Shown piece after piece: positions 9,457-19,852 of a stretch of DNA of 64,000 bases. Location: the NCBI GenBank assembly GCA_008360955.1, contig LUCM01010405.1, forward strand, positions 248,001-312,000, read 5' to 3'. Each line of letters starts with the position of its first letter. Positions within the stretch are counted from its first letter, which is position 1. A program made the position numbers and the translations under genes. The stretch comes from Fasciolopsis buskii. Its lineage: Eukaryota > Platyhelminthes > Trematoda > Plagiorchiida > Fasciolidae. The notes below the pieces were generated by a model. That model was not told the origin of the DNA, searched no databases, and saw only the letters and a program-made list of their open reading frames with translations.

Positions 9457-11944
9457 CTGAACGTGCGCAATGAAAGGGACAATGGGATATATCAGCAATT
9501 TGTTAATTAAGTAGAAAACATTTTAGGACACAACTTTTCATAAGTGAATCAAAAAATTCCGGTTAAACAGAAATTTATTCAGGGATGCTAGCTCGCAAAG
9601 TAAATAATGCATCTGCAATTTTTCAGCGGAAAAGTCGTGCATTTTTTTCCGAGACATATTTTGAGAGTATTTTAATTAAATCTGTCCGGTCGTTTGTCCG
9701 GCAGTCATTTTCTGTCCTTTTCTTCAGTGCGCGCACCAGATGAGAATGAACCTTCCAATCATGTGACACGTTTGCCTCAAATTGCCTCAAATTGTGGCTG
9801 ACGAAATATAATGTTTATGAATCTGCCTCCTATTGAAGAATCTAGTGGAGATTTAAATTTTGGATGTAGTAGAAATTTATTCGGGAGCTTTATTTTTGCT
9901 GGTTGGTGTTCAGGTTGTGAACGTTTATGTGCAAATGATCAGTCAACAAGAGCGTCCTTTCTGTTTCATTCTGATTATTCAAATCGGACTGCCTTCAGTG
10001 ATTGCAATGAAAACAGGATTACAAAGTTAACGATCAATTTATTTAAAAACGGAGATCTTACCTCTCAGTAATGACCAGTTCTCCGTGGAAGAAAGCAAAA
10101 ATTGATAAGCAAATGTTAATGAGACAGAAAGTTCAAAATTGTTGGAGCAACTTTTACAGTTTGAAATGACCAAAGTACATTCTCAAATTTCGCGGCGCTT
10201 TTAGTCATATATTATGACGTTCTAGTCTTGCCAAAATTGGTTGGATACTTAGGACGACGTGAGAATGTGCACGACAAAGAAATAATCCGTGAGCTAACGA
10301 GACTGGCCAGGCGAAATTCTGTTCGACGAGAACATTTGTCCTTTCGGACTGGGTAGAATAGCGGAAATCCGTACACAATGGGTCACTTAAATCTTTCGGT
10401 GGTCATTCAGTGTGCATGGGCTTGGAAAATTTTCGTTAACTTGGCTTTGACATGCGAGTGGTGCAGTATAGAATACACGATCAATGTCCATTACACGGTT
10501 TATGGGACACACTGACCATGCATTAACACAGTTTTCTCCCCATTTGGTCTATGAATGTAATTTAGAGATGTTCTCCATTCCAACTAGTGGTGTGCACAAG
10601 TGGTTAGCAGTTATGGCAGGGCTGAATCTTCCATTCACTTCAGTAGGCCTTCATTTTTTTAAGTTTGTAGGTAAACAAACGAGGTTTACTTGAATCCGAC
10701 CGCGGTAAGCATGACAAATTCCTCAGGTACCGATTTCAGGAAGGTAGAAAATCATGTGAAAGTTGGAGAATCCGTTGACAATAACGAACAGATGCATGCC
10801 ATCATTGTCAGACTGTAATCATTGTCTGAGAAGAAAATGGATGTTGGTCTCCGAATTTCTTGTCCGCACCAGACGCTGAAATTTCGAGTAGGTTATAGAG
10901 TCTTATAAGGCAGGTGTGAACGAAGATTTCTGCACGTTATCACGACTGCCCTGAGAGTCTGCCAGATTAGACCGTGGTGCTTCTGTTGGCTCAATTCTAT
11001 CATCACTAGAATAATGATCGCCGTCTGTATGGTTTTTCACTGTCCCTTTATTTATCTTCATATGCTGGTTCTTTCATATATACACTCAGTCTCTTTATGA
11101 TTAGCTATACCTTCGTGAACAGATATTCTGCGCTCTAAGCTGCCACTTCGCCTCACTTCTAACCATACTGTTTTTGTTTCCGGTTGTCCTCGGTCAACCT
11201 AACTGCAGTGAATTTGAACGGGACGCTAGTCACTCTCAGAGACACATTTGTTCGCCTCTACTCGACTGAATAGATTTCCGCAACATGGGTCAAGATATGT
11301 TTCGGTGTTTAGAACAGCTCATCATCAGTGTATGAGTCTGTTGAAGAAAAAAACAACTACAATAGTTAGTAATCCCAAGACACCGGGGTGATGTGAGTAA
11401 AGCTGATGCAATTAAAGAATAGTTTCTATTGTCCCACTGTGAGCACTATAAGGTTTTGGTTACTAAACTTGACATTTATATCGCAAACGCGTATAACCGT
11501 GAAACCTGGAAGTACTTCACATTTCGGTCTGGAAATTCTGAAGGCGATTATTACACTTAAACTCAGAACGCTTCAGAATTAATCAAGTTTTATTGGAATG
11601 TCCTCGACAGCTATAGTCCTCTAGTTATCTCTAAATTCCGATACAAAAATCATCTTCTACCCAACAATTTACGTTTACATTATTTAGTCCTAGTTTTTGG
11701 ATAAACTTTTCGTTATTCTTCCATGTGTCTAGCAAACTGGATTTGTCAGAAGAGGGAGCATAACAACAAATTTTCAAACCATATAAAAGGGTATTGAAAA
11801 CTAGTTATAGTGCACTTCTATATCAATAGCACGGATGATCAGGTAGAGAAGTTGAAAAGGAAGGCAATTGAAGATAGTAAGTTTATAACAAATCCTCTCG
11901 AGAATGAAATAAACTAAATAAATTGCTGGGAAAAACTACAACCC
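9457..11944. other. No supportable gene
   Basis: Contains 60-90 codon frames at 9811-10071 and 10484-10693 (plus) without motifs. A small direct repeat of TTGCCTCAAA occurs near 9775-9795. Upstream of 9457 would be intron if the minus-strand exon is real. Confidence 0.4.
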
Positions 11945-12170
11945 GGACCAAGCGACGTATCGAAAAACTACGTACTGGTTTTAATTTTGAATGATATAAT
12001 GATAATAACATAGCTTTGTTGACAGATGTGATGCGCCAAATTTTTGACTACCACGGTTAGTCTTTCTAAAGGCAAGTTTTACAATCAATCATCACATCTA
12101 ACAACAACGCAGTGTTATTAACATTATATAATTCACAATTAAAACTGAGATCCGCTTTTGATAAACAGGA
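11945..12170 (+). repeat. Fold-back element, family A, copy 1
   Basis: Begins with a GGACCAAGCGACGTA..TCGAAAAA..TACTGGTTTT segment shared, in complement, with the copy at 40.6 kb. It then forms diverged inverted arms of about 45-60 bases: GAATGATATAATGATAATAA on the left, and its near-complement around TGTTATTAACATTATATAAT on the right. The arms are separated by a loop containing GATGCGCCA. No flanking duplication could be fixed for this copy. Confidence 0.6.
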
Positions 12171-12175
12171 CTTAC

Positions 12176-12293
12176 CTGAACAACTGTGTTTAGATATTGC
12201 TAATTTTACATCGCACATCAGACAATATCGGCAGGCTTTGATGCTCCTATAAGGCCAACGCTGAACCATTGTTATCGCTCCAAAACTACTCAT
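12176..12293 (-). CDS. Weak candidate first exon ending at a CAG|GTAAGT donor
   Basis: From an ATG at 12293 (minus) the frame is open for 39 codons to a consensus donor, TTCAG|GTAAGT, at 12175. The peptide includes VQRWPYRSIKACRYCLMCDV. The donor is excellent, but the rest is short and the exon abuts the fold-back repeat. The plus and minus frames immediately upstream (12322-12559) are also open, so strand assignment is uncertain. Unrecognised. Confidence 0.2.
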
Positions 12294-12683
12294 GGTACTC
12301 CGTGAACTCAAAATACTTTAACTAACTGCCGGTGGTGAAAACTAATGGGAAAAGCATTGAATGTTGGTTGTACCATCGGAGAACAAAGCTACCATTCAGT
12401 GGTCGGCGGATCAACCGACGAACGTTAGCGGCTTTGAGTAGCAGCGGGACGAACCTGTCATGCACATTTGCAAAAATCTTACTAGTCACAATCACTGCAG
12501 CCAACAGCCATCTAACAGATTCAAACAAGTTTCTGATTGTGTTGTTCTCACTGGCCTAGCATAAGCGTTACTGATTCAATATCCAACAATAAAAAAGAAA
12601 AATAAAGGACAAAATAACAATCTATCTGTTCACAGAAGTATTTAACGATACATTTCTGTGTTGTGTTTCATCCTTTTCTACAG
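12294..12683. other. No supportable gene
   Basis: Both strands are open across 12322-12559 (68 codons minus, 75 plus) in a locally G+C-richer patch. It may be an exon of either strand or neither. Confidence 0.3.
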
Positions 12684-12845
12684 AAGGTGATAAATTCACC
12701 TCTTACAGTGGGAAGCCCTATGGATTGTTCGACTGCATGCGTGCAAAATTCACGACTATTTAGACCCATACATGGTAGTATTGTACAACCGAAATTAGTG
12801 ACACCAGATAATTTCAATATTTTGTACAAGCTTGTGCAGCTGTGA
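12684..12845 (+). CDS. Weak candidate terminal exon
   Basis: A pyrimidine-rich acceptor (GTTTCATCCTTTTCTACAG) ends at 12683. It is followed by 53 codons in phase 0 to TGA at 12845, including SPLTVGSPMDCSTACVQNSR and LVTPDNFNILYKLVQL. The phase matches the phase-0 donor of the candidate exon at 7689-7776, but a 4.9-kb intron joining them is only a possibility. A 122-codon frame (12832-13200) overlaps its end. Unrecognised. Confidence 0.25.
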   Translation, partial: KVINSPLTVGSPMDCSTACVQNSRLFRPIHGSIVQPKLVTPDNFNILYKLVQL

Positions 12846-14135
12846 GGTGGTCAGTTGGTCCCAACGGACAGCTAAAGTTTTCCAGTTGGAAGTTTTTAAT
12901 GGTTCAGGTGGTGGCCAACATGTTTTTTCCTGGTGTTATCTTAAACACACTAATCTCTTATTGTGTCCCTCCTTTAGGTTTCGTAGCATAGCATTTAGTT
13001 TTCTTTTGGAAACGGTTAACCCAAATGATGTAAGCGAACAAAACGGCCACAGTTACAATTTCGACCCGTTCATCTTCCGAGTAAAGTCAATACTACGGCC
13101 TCTTATTTCCACTTTAAAAAGGTTTCCAGTCGTAAAAGTTCAGACTCGAGTGCAACCCAGAAACAGGAGTTGGATTTTGCCGGTTTGTTGGCTTTGTTGA
13201 AAATCATTAATCGGAATGATCTATGGAAACTAGTTCTATGGGAAGCAATTACGACGGGGATACTCGTACATATTGAAAAAAGACTACGTTTTGTATTTTG
13301 TTTGGTTTAGGGCATTTAGTTTATCTGATGGAAAGTTTGAACATTTACTCTTAACTTATTTCGGTCGAATGTTTCCCCTGGGTAAAACAGCCTGCTAATC
13401 TTGTGGAGATAGGAAAAAACATTACATTCTTTCTAGGAAAACAGGAGGAGTAGGTACAAATTATTCATTTTGGTCCGCACATAAAGTAGATGAACTGGAA
13501 GTTGCCAGGGTAATTGTAGTATGACATAAGCATGGCTTGACCGACACCAAATAAGGTGAAAAATTATCAATTGAAACTCGCAAACCACCGCTTGTCTAAA
13601 CTCTCTATTATTAACTCCTACAGCCTGATGTGACCATGATATCATTCTAAGTATGCCAATTCAAGCACATCTGTGCACACTGCTAGGCAATATTTCCATG
13701 AGCATATAAAAATAGCAGACAACTGGATCAGATGAACTTGTTTTTTCCTAGGAATTGGAACCCGGTCACAGTACAAAATTGCTTTATGCTCGGGACAGTC
13801 GACTGAAGAACACTGGAGCTTTGTCTCAGTTAACAAACTGGTAATGGTCAGTTTGAATGATCTAGGGAACAAATTGTTAAACTGATGTTTATATATCATA
13901 GCAGCACGGTTAGACGCACTTTTATTGGTTTACAAAAAGGAAGCACACTGCCTGTGTATTCTTCAGTAGTGACGTAAACAACACCACATTGTAGGAAGTG
14001 TCATTTTATAAAGAAGGATATTACTCAATTACTTTTGCCGCCGTAGCTAGTTCCGCAGTTCATGTCGCTCACCAAGTATGAGTATCTGGCACTTATCTGT
14101 CCAGTTGTCCCCACTTCTTTTTAATTTGACACCAG
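12846..14135. other. No supportable gene
   Basis: Contains a small stretch with acceptor TGTCCCTCCTTTAG (near 12978) and donor GAT|GTAAGC (near 13029), reading FRSIAFSFLLETVNPND in one frame. It also contains minus-strand frames 13433-13899, one with several cysteines. Each is within chance expectation. Confidence 0.3.
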
Positions 14136-14204
14136 ATTTCCATTTGAACCGTTAGAATCGTGCTTGGCGGTCGAGTTCACCCAAGAAGCACATGGCGATT
14201 GGCC
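14136..14204 (+). CDS. Weak candidate short internal exon
   Basis: A strong pyrimidine tract (CCCCACTTCTTTTTAATTTG) precedes ACACCAG at 14135, and a consensus donor, GGCC|GTAAGT, follows at 14205. Only one frame is open: 1 carry base, 22 codons (FPFEPLESCLAVEFTQEAHG, then DW) and 2 trailing bases. A second acceptor-like site (CCTTTCTGCTGGCAG, 14305) lies about 100 bases downstream, but splicing to it gives a stop in this phase. Good signals, little length. Confidence 0.25.
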
Positions 14205-15067
14205 GTAAGTATTCCGTTGGTTAGGAAAGACTAACAGTCAAGAAAGAGGAGACAATGTGGGAACATCATATTCTTCTAACTGCTATATTTCCTTTCTGCT
14301 GGCAGCAGAAATTCATAAGTTGGGATTGTTGCCTCCATCTGAGGGGTTATTCTTGCCCAAATAATGAAAATCTTGTGGCCAACAACTGTGCGATTCGCAA
14401 ATCAGCTAACCATTCATGCACGCTTCGACGATTCAAGTGAAAATTTACTAATTACTAAGTTTTGCCCGAAATCGCCTCCCAAACTGAATGTTTATTATCC
14501 CTAAGCATTTTAATTCGAGGAAAGAATAGTCAAAATCCCTGTTGTGGTAACAATGAGCAACAACTGGTGTTAACTGATTCTAATGACAGTACTGGAACTT
14601 TTTACGGTGTAGGAGCAACTCCATGAAGCTTTAAGATGCAAGTGACCCTAGCGGCTCTCACTCCATTGCTAAGCAGTAAATCAATGCCAAAACACGAAAC
14701 AAACATTAGGTTAAAGATTCCTTTCATTCTGAAAGAAAAGGCTTCTTTTGTTTTTGTTTGAAAGCTGCTCAAACTCTATGTAAAGAAGCTCTTAAATTGG
14801 CTGATTTTCGGTTTACCTTCAGGCTTGCATCGCATGCGACTGGTGCTTAGCACCAAAAATAGCGATCTTCTGGTGGGCTGTTATTAGGAGACATGTAATT
14901 CGGTTTGTTAATGCGTAAAAAAATTGATCGATTCCAATCTGAAACTGTCGTGCATTGACTTCAAAGTAGTCTTTTGGATAAACTCATGGAACACTAAGGA
15001 CTCTGATGCAAGCATATGAGGTTACATTCACTAATAAATAAATATGTTTCTGCACTCAGAAAGCTGT
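14205..15067. other. No supportable gene
   Basis: A cysteine-containing 45-codon reading follows the acceptor-like site at 14305 (QKFISWDCCLHLRGYSCPNN, and on to a TGA at 14440). It is incompatible in phase with the exon just upstream and remains speculative. Confidence 0.3.
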
Positions 15068-15760
15068 TCTCGACCCCTTATGAACATTTTGATGCTATCC
15101 AATTACCAGTCAGATGGTATCGCTCAGGTTTTTACGCTGCCCTTCAGACAGCACGTGTTTCATAGGCAGGATTAGTGGCATTTGGCATTTGATACATTTC
15201 CCAATGTACTTTCAGATGGAGGACCATCTCGGCCGGTAACATTTGAAATGTTATTGCAGTTCAGAAAAGACCATTATAAGCGGAAAATACCTGACGGATT
15301 ACTGTAACGTGTAAAGTGGGAAAACCCATTCTCCCTCCATCGTCTAGATGGTAAAAGTAGACGGGTAAACTGTGAAAAGTTGGATCCAAAATTACCAGCG
15401 AAGAAGAGATTACGTAACTTCTTCGGACGAGCGCCTGCAGAAGGAATGCTTACGGAAAAGAAGACACGTCGCCGTCAAGAATCGCAATTAAACAAATTGA
15501 CAGAGTATGTCCTCATCCGGCGAGGAACGTCGAGAGAACGCTGGGGGGTGTGATCTATTTAATGACCTTTTAAGTACACTGACCTAAACGCAGTTTGAAA
15601 AGGAGGAATACGCTAATGAGCGAAAATCTAAATCATTAAGTTTCGTAAACTGGTGTGACGAAATCCCAAGAGAAAATGATGACATCACTCGCTGACCAGC
15701 TGATAGGTTGCACGCCGCGGAAACTCAGGAAGATAGAGGCGGAAATACAAGGTCTTTACT
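15068..15760 (+). pseudogene. Coding-like tract with a 46-nt intron and premature stops
   Basis: One plus frame runs from about 15050 to 15547 (around 165 codons) with only two stops (TAG near 15173, TAA near 15305), far fewer than the eleven or so expected. It includes AFDTFPNVLSDGGPSRPVTF, LLQFRKDHYKRKIPDGLL, LDPKLPAKKRLRNFFGRAPA and TEYVLIRRGTSRERWG. A GGG|GTGTGA donor at 15548 and CTGACCTAAACGCAG at 15593 delimit a possible 46-nt intron. Reading resumes in phase as FEKEEYANERKSKSLSFVNW, then CDEIPRENDDITR and a TGA. The Lys/Arg-rich, G+C-richer text looks like real protein. The stops argue for a pseudogene, or for exons I have not delimited correctly; for example, AGATGG after TGTACTTTCAG at 15211 could be an exon start. 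Family not recognised. Confidence 0.45.
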
Positions 15761-16023
15761 ATTACCATTATTATTGTAATTATTTTTCTCAAAAATTTAC
15801 CCTGCTTGCTTCCTCAAATTTACGACACTGATGAGTGCGATGGTACTTACAACATTCTTCATGTACTTCGGGGAGATAGAATTGTTGGGCTGATGTTTTC
15901 CTGAATAGGTTGTGTAGCGCTCTGCTTTCACTTTAGTGAGTAAATTCATAAAGGGCCATTGAAAGATTCAAGCAGACAAAATAAAGCATTCATCCGGTGT
16001 GTACGACCCCTGATTAAGAACAG
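15761..16023. other. AT-rich interval between coding-like tracts
   Basis: Stop-dense sequence, consistent with an intron. Confidence 0.35.
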
Positions 16024-16200
16024 GCGATGACATTCAATCATATGGGCAATAAGTCCATTAAGGCACTATGCGGTGGTACGTCTGAAGGTCAGCCTTATTC
16101 GGACAGTGAAGATGATTCCCCGAATCACCCTTTGACTCTTACAAGGATTCATTATCGATATACGATCCTAATGATCCAGAAGGGATTTTAGAAACAATCT
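16024..16200 (+). pseudogene. Coding-like acidic tract with a frameshift
   Basis: After an AACAG acceptor-like site the plus frame reads AMTFNHMGNKSIKALCGGTS, then EGQPYSDSEDDSP. Near 16125 the good reading jumps to a second frame, giving ESPFDSYKDSLSIYDPNDPE and GILETI, then a stop. Acidic, Ser/Asp/Pro-rich text on both sides of a single frame change suggests a decayed exon of the same gene as 15068-15760. Chance is possible. Confidence 0.3.
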
Positions 16201-16496
16201 AAAGAAGTGATACACAAGTTTGAGAATGGCTAAACAGGAGAATGCCGGATGCACGTACCTGACGAGCGGTAATAGACACGAAATCAGTGCTCCCAGGGAA
16301 GTTTTGTTCATCCGTTCGTGTACCAAATAGATCAGTGATATCACTGACTTTTACCGCTAACTAGCTTCAGATAGCATGAAGACTTTAATCCCTCAATAAT
16401 GGTAACCAAGTACTATCAGTTTCTCTACTCAAAGCACGGGTTTTAAGTGCCTAACTTTTCACCTGGAAAAAAGTGGGATCATCCTACCGATTGCAG

Positions 16497-16823
16497 ACAG
16501 TTTTGAAAACCCCGTGCTATGAATGAAGTACCCCTTTGGGTCACTGTGATTTGAAACACGCTGCTGAGCTCCTAAATGAGAGTGAGCAAGGCGCTCCCAT
16601 AAACAACTTGCATGTGCAACAAAAATTTACGCCTATGTTGAGGGAGGTTTTTCTCTCGTGCTTCCAAAATATTGAAATGCTCTCTTCCCGAGAATTGAAA
16701 AATTTATTCAACCATGTAAAATATCAGTTCATTTGTAATTCAGTGACAAATAGATTGGCATCTGGATGGACTTCGGTAGTCCCTCCATTTGTTGTCTGGT
16801 CCCTAGTATCTTTGAACCATTGA
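16497..16823 (+). pseudogene. Coding-like tract, 108 codons with one stop
   Basis: An acceptor-like CCTACCGATTGCAG ends at 16500. Reading on the plus strand gives TVLKTPCYE, a TGA, then 98 further codons to TGA at 16823. These include HAAELLNESEQGAPINNLHV, REVFLSCFQNIEMLSSREL and KNLFNHVKYQFICNSV. The composition resembles a globular helical protein. It lies downstream of, and on the same strand as, the tracts at 15.1 and 16.0 kb, so it could be another part of one decayed gene. Family not recognised. Confidence 0.3.
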
Positions 16824-18241
16824 GATAAATTGCGTAGTTCGATTCTCCAAGGTGGGCCTTTTGCACAACACACACTTGCATCACTTTTCTTTCCGATTCC
16901 TTAGCCTACGAAACGAAACAAACTAAACCTTGTTTTACGAACAAACTTATGCTCAACTTAACTTTAGATATGCGAATCACTGTCCATATATCTCACCAGT
17001 GGTACAAAATACAGCGCACTCCGTATTTCTGTTTTTCAGCACTACTTCAATAATTCATATTAAGTATTGGTGCGAAGACAATAACAAACGTGTAAAAACT
17101 AATTTGCCCTACTTGAATATTTTCATCATGATAATTTTAATCAATTAGATATCTGAGCTTGAAGGCTTCACGTTGGCAAATAGATCACTAAATTTGGTGT
17201 GCAACAGAGAGATTGTTCTTCGTGGCTTGCCAACAAGGGGACAATTTTTTGAGGCCTGCGTGGCGGTCAATGTGTCGAATAAACGTGCAACTGTGATCAG
17301 TGGACGTCTAATTATTGCTGTCTCTTTCTTGACGTAAGCTGCGCAGTTTAATAAGGACGCTGAACTTATTCTGGAAAGTTGGCCGTATTAGACTGTGCGA
17401 AATCTATGTGAAAAATTTCAAAGAATTCTGCCGATGCAGACCAATAAGTCACAAACGCGCCCATCGGAAATAGGGCGAACTCCTTTTTGTGTAGCCACAT
17501 CGAGCGGAGGAGATTTTCCGAGCAACGTACTTGCCGAGGATTGTCACAAAACGTCCATGGTTGTCTATTGTTTTTCCATAAGGAAGGATTACCACGTACC
17601 CGAAAGCATTTCCAGTGCCGAAGTATTTATGTTTGACTTCCATTTTTTTCAGTACATGCTTAATGAAGGTCCATAACTGCTGCGACAACTAAGCGGAAGG
17701 TGGGGAAACTAGTAATCATGATTCTGATCCTTGGATTGGCGTAGATAATACGTAAGGCGTGTTTAGGACCCGGGTACAGTGAACTGTCATCTACTACCAA
17801 TCTGAATATGTGGAAGTTAAAAGGTAGAACATTTACTTGATCATTCCACATTCGCATGTCAGCGTATGCCAACTTATTGAAAGAACCATTTCATTAGGAT
17901 TCCCTCTCGTACGATGGTAGAATCTTCAGACGACTCGTGCGCTTTTTATCGAATTCGGATTCATAGTTTTTGTCAAGGTAATCGTGGAATCCTGATAACC
18001 GAACTTGGGATGTGGGTTACAAACGTTTCATCACCCTTCAAGATGGCATCGTCAACGCATGCATTGCATTATTGGTGCTCTTGCACATTTAAAAGGTCGT
18101 CGTTAAAATTAACCTTAAACCTTTCTAATGATTTTGAACTGAAAATTGCTTTTGTTTTTACGCTTGACTTCCGTTGATTTTCGTTTGATCTTAGATTAAC
18201 TATCCCGCTTACAGTGATCTTTCACTCGAGTTCAATAGAAT
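16824..18241. other. No supportable gene upstream of the LINE
   Basis: Opposite-strand frames overlap at 17395-17688 and 17660-17872. No reverse-transcriptase motif was found before 18242. The 5' part of the LINE may be missing or too decayed to see. Confidence 0.4.
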
Positions 18242-19120
18242 AAGTGCTGTTCGTCAAGGTTATCCTATTTTGCCGATTATTTTCAACTTTGTCATGCAGG
18301 TGTTTGCTCAGAGAGCCCTATACTTATGTAGGAATAGAAGTATCGACATTTACTCATGCGGAAATCTGTCTTACCTAGAATATGGTGAGAACGTTGGGTG
18401 AGAATTCAAGCAAGTTCCACGTTATTATTGGTAACCGGAACGAAAGTTTATATTTGGGATGCGCCTTGCACCTTCGAATTGTTGAATGCTGTTGTACGAT
18501 TCGATTGGCTCAAAGCTGAGCCTTGGTTCTTACAGGAGAGCAACTAGATAGGGTGGCCAGATTTAGTTGCATCTCGCCCCGTAGTCTCGCACATCGGAGG
18601 ATGTCATTCGCGCATACAGAAGGTCCGACTGGTATTTGCTAATTTGAAACATTGTGACGCCGGTGTGACATCCGCTCATCGATCAAAGGTCGAGTATACA
18701 TGACAGCAGTAAGGTCGGTATTGCTCTACGGCCCTGAAACACTGCCGTTGAGAACAGAAGATATGCGAAGACTTTCGATGTTTGAGCATTGTTGTTCTCG
18801 TAGTACTGGTAGAATATGATGGGAGAACTTTGTGTGTAACCGAGAAGTTAAACGTACCGTACTGGGTCCTAGGGTCCGGTCGTTAGAACAGGCTCTGAAC
18901 CAGAGTAGGTTGGAGTGGTTGAGACACGTTGTGCGCATGCGCGCAGAATCCTTGCCTCGTTGAGCACTGTTCTTTGAGGCAGGTAACGCTTGAAGGGTGG
19001 TTCTGGGTGTCCAGTAGATGATATGAGTAAAAAGTACGCAAGTTTTAACCAGTGGACTGTCTTGCATAGGTGTAGTTAGACTAGCGGGTCGGGGTCCAAG
19101 CCACCCTTCGTAGCGATAGT
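18242..19120 (+). mobile_element. Decayed non-LTR retrotransposon (LINE), 3' part of the reverse transcriptase
   Basis: The plus strand reads SAVRQGYPILPIIFNFV (the GVRQGCPLSP..FNFV motif), then GNLSYLEYGENVG (a degraded Y-A-D-D catalytic site, here YGEN). After frame changes come FGMRLAPSNC, LTGEQLDRVARFSCISP, IKGRVYMTAVRSVLLYGPET, NREVKRTVLGPRVRSLEQAL and RLEWLRHVVRMRAESLPR. These are successive landmarks of the fingers/palm, thumb and C-terminal region of LINE proteins common in trematodes. At least three frame changes and about ten stops (for example in place of Trp in GRI-WENF) make it inactive. The 5' end is absent or unrecognisable, as in 5'-truncated copies. The clade (RTE-like or CR1/Jockey-like) is not assigned. 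Confidence 0.88.
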
Positions 19121-19555
19121 TGAGGACAATAGATGGTACTGCTCTGTGTCGCAGTCACTAAGGTCATTACCATCGAAACCCTTCTTCTTCCGTAGAGTTT
19201 TTCAAATTATTATTTTGCCGTCAGTCTTTGATATTCATTGCTCTTTTTTGAGCTTTTGGTGCTCTAAGGCAGCAACGAAATCCCGGGGCTCTGAACCAAA
19301 CAACCGACTTGACAATTTCTACCTTTTTAGCTGTGTGCCTATGTTTCTATTCACAGCACGTGAATAATAAATAATTCAGTTCCATAGACGGGTCCGCGTA
19401 AATAACCCGAATTTGTGATAACCGGTCTGCATGGTTTAAATGAATTGTGTCACTTATGGTTCATCCTGTCACATCAACTGGTAGTGAATCGCATGCCATC
19501 TAAAGTACAAACTCAGCGATCAGAACCCAATGAAGATAAAGAACCTGAGCCGTGA
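19121..19555. other. Possible LINE 3' end, otherwise nothing
   Basis: The sequence after 19120 could be the 3' untranslated part of the LINE. No terminal tail or target duplication was recognised. Confidence 0.35.
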
Positions 19556-19852
19556 GCAGCACATCTTTTCAAATCAAAGGTAGTCCTAATTTTTCAACTT
19601 TACTGTTCCCGAGATTTTATTGAGAGACTTTGGTTTTCTCTTTTAAAAAGCAACCGTCCTGTTAACCATCATAATCCGCCTTCGGTATTTACTGGCAAAA
19701 GCGGACAACCGAGCAGTCGACTACAGGCACAGGAAAATATGAAGTATACGCGAATTGCTGCTTCTTCTGCCCTTTGCTATTATCCATGGAAGATAAACTC
19801 CGATGAAAGTCTTCTCATGGTTTTATCGTCGTATTTGTACTCAGAAATTGCC
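19556..19852 (+). CDS. Candidate exon: 99 open codons ending at GTAAGT
   Basis: After a TGA at 19553 the plus frame is open for 99 codons to GCC|GTAAGT at 19853, phase 0 at the donor. Text includes SRDFIERLWFSLLKSNRPVN, PPSVFTGKSGQPSSRLQAQE and SALCYYPWKINSDESLLMVL. Protein-like composition and a consensus donor support it. The acceptor is unclear: AATCAAAG at 19579 is one option, and CCCGAG near 19615 is poor. An ATG at 19739 would start a 38-codon coding part. A frame this long is expected a few times by chance in this window. Unrecognised. Confidence 0.35.

Noticed and set aside
15480..15547. PDZ-domain start call for EYVLIRRGTSRERWG
   Set aside because: The carboxylate-binding GLGF-type loop and later strands are absent, and the sequence continues differently after the candidate intron.
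15828..15840. CTGATGAG string as a third hammerhead
   Set aside because: No stem II, GAAA or stem I partner around it. A chance match.
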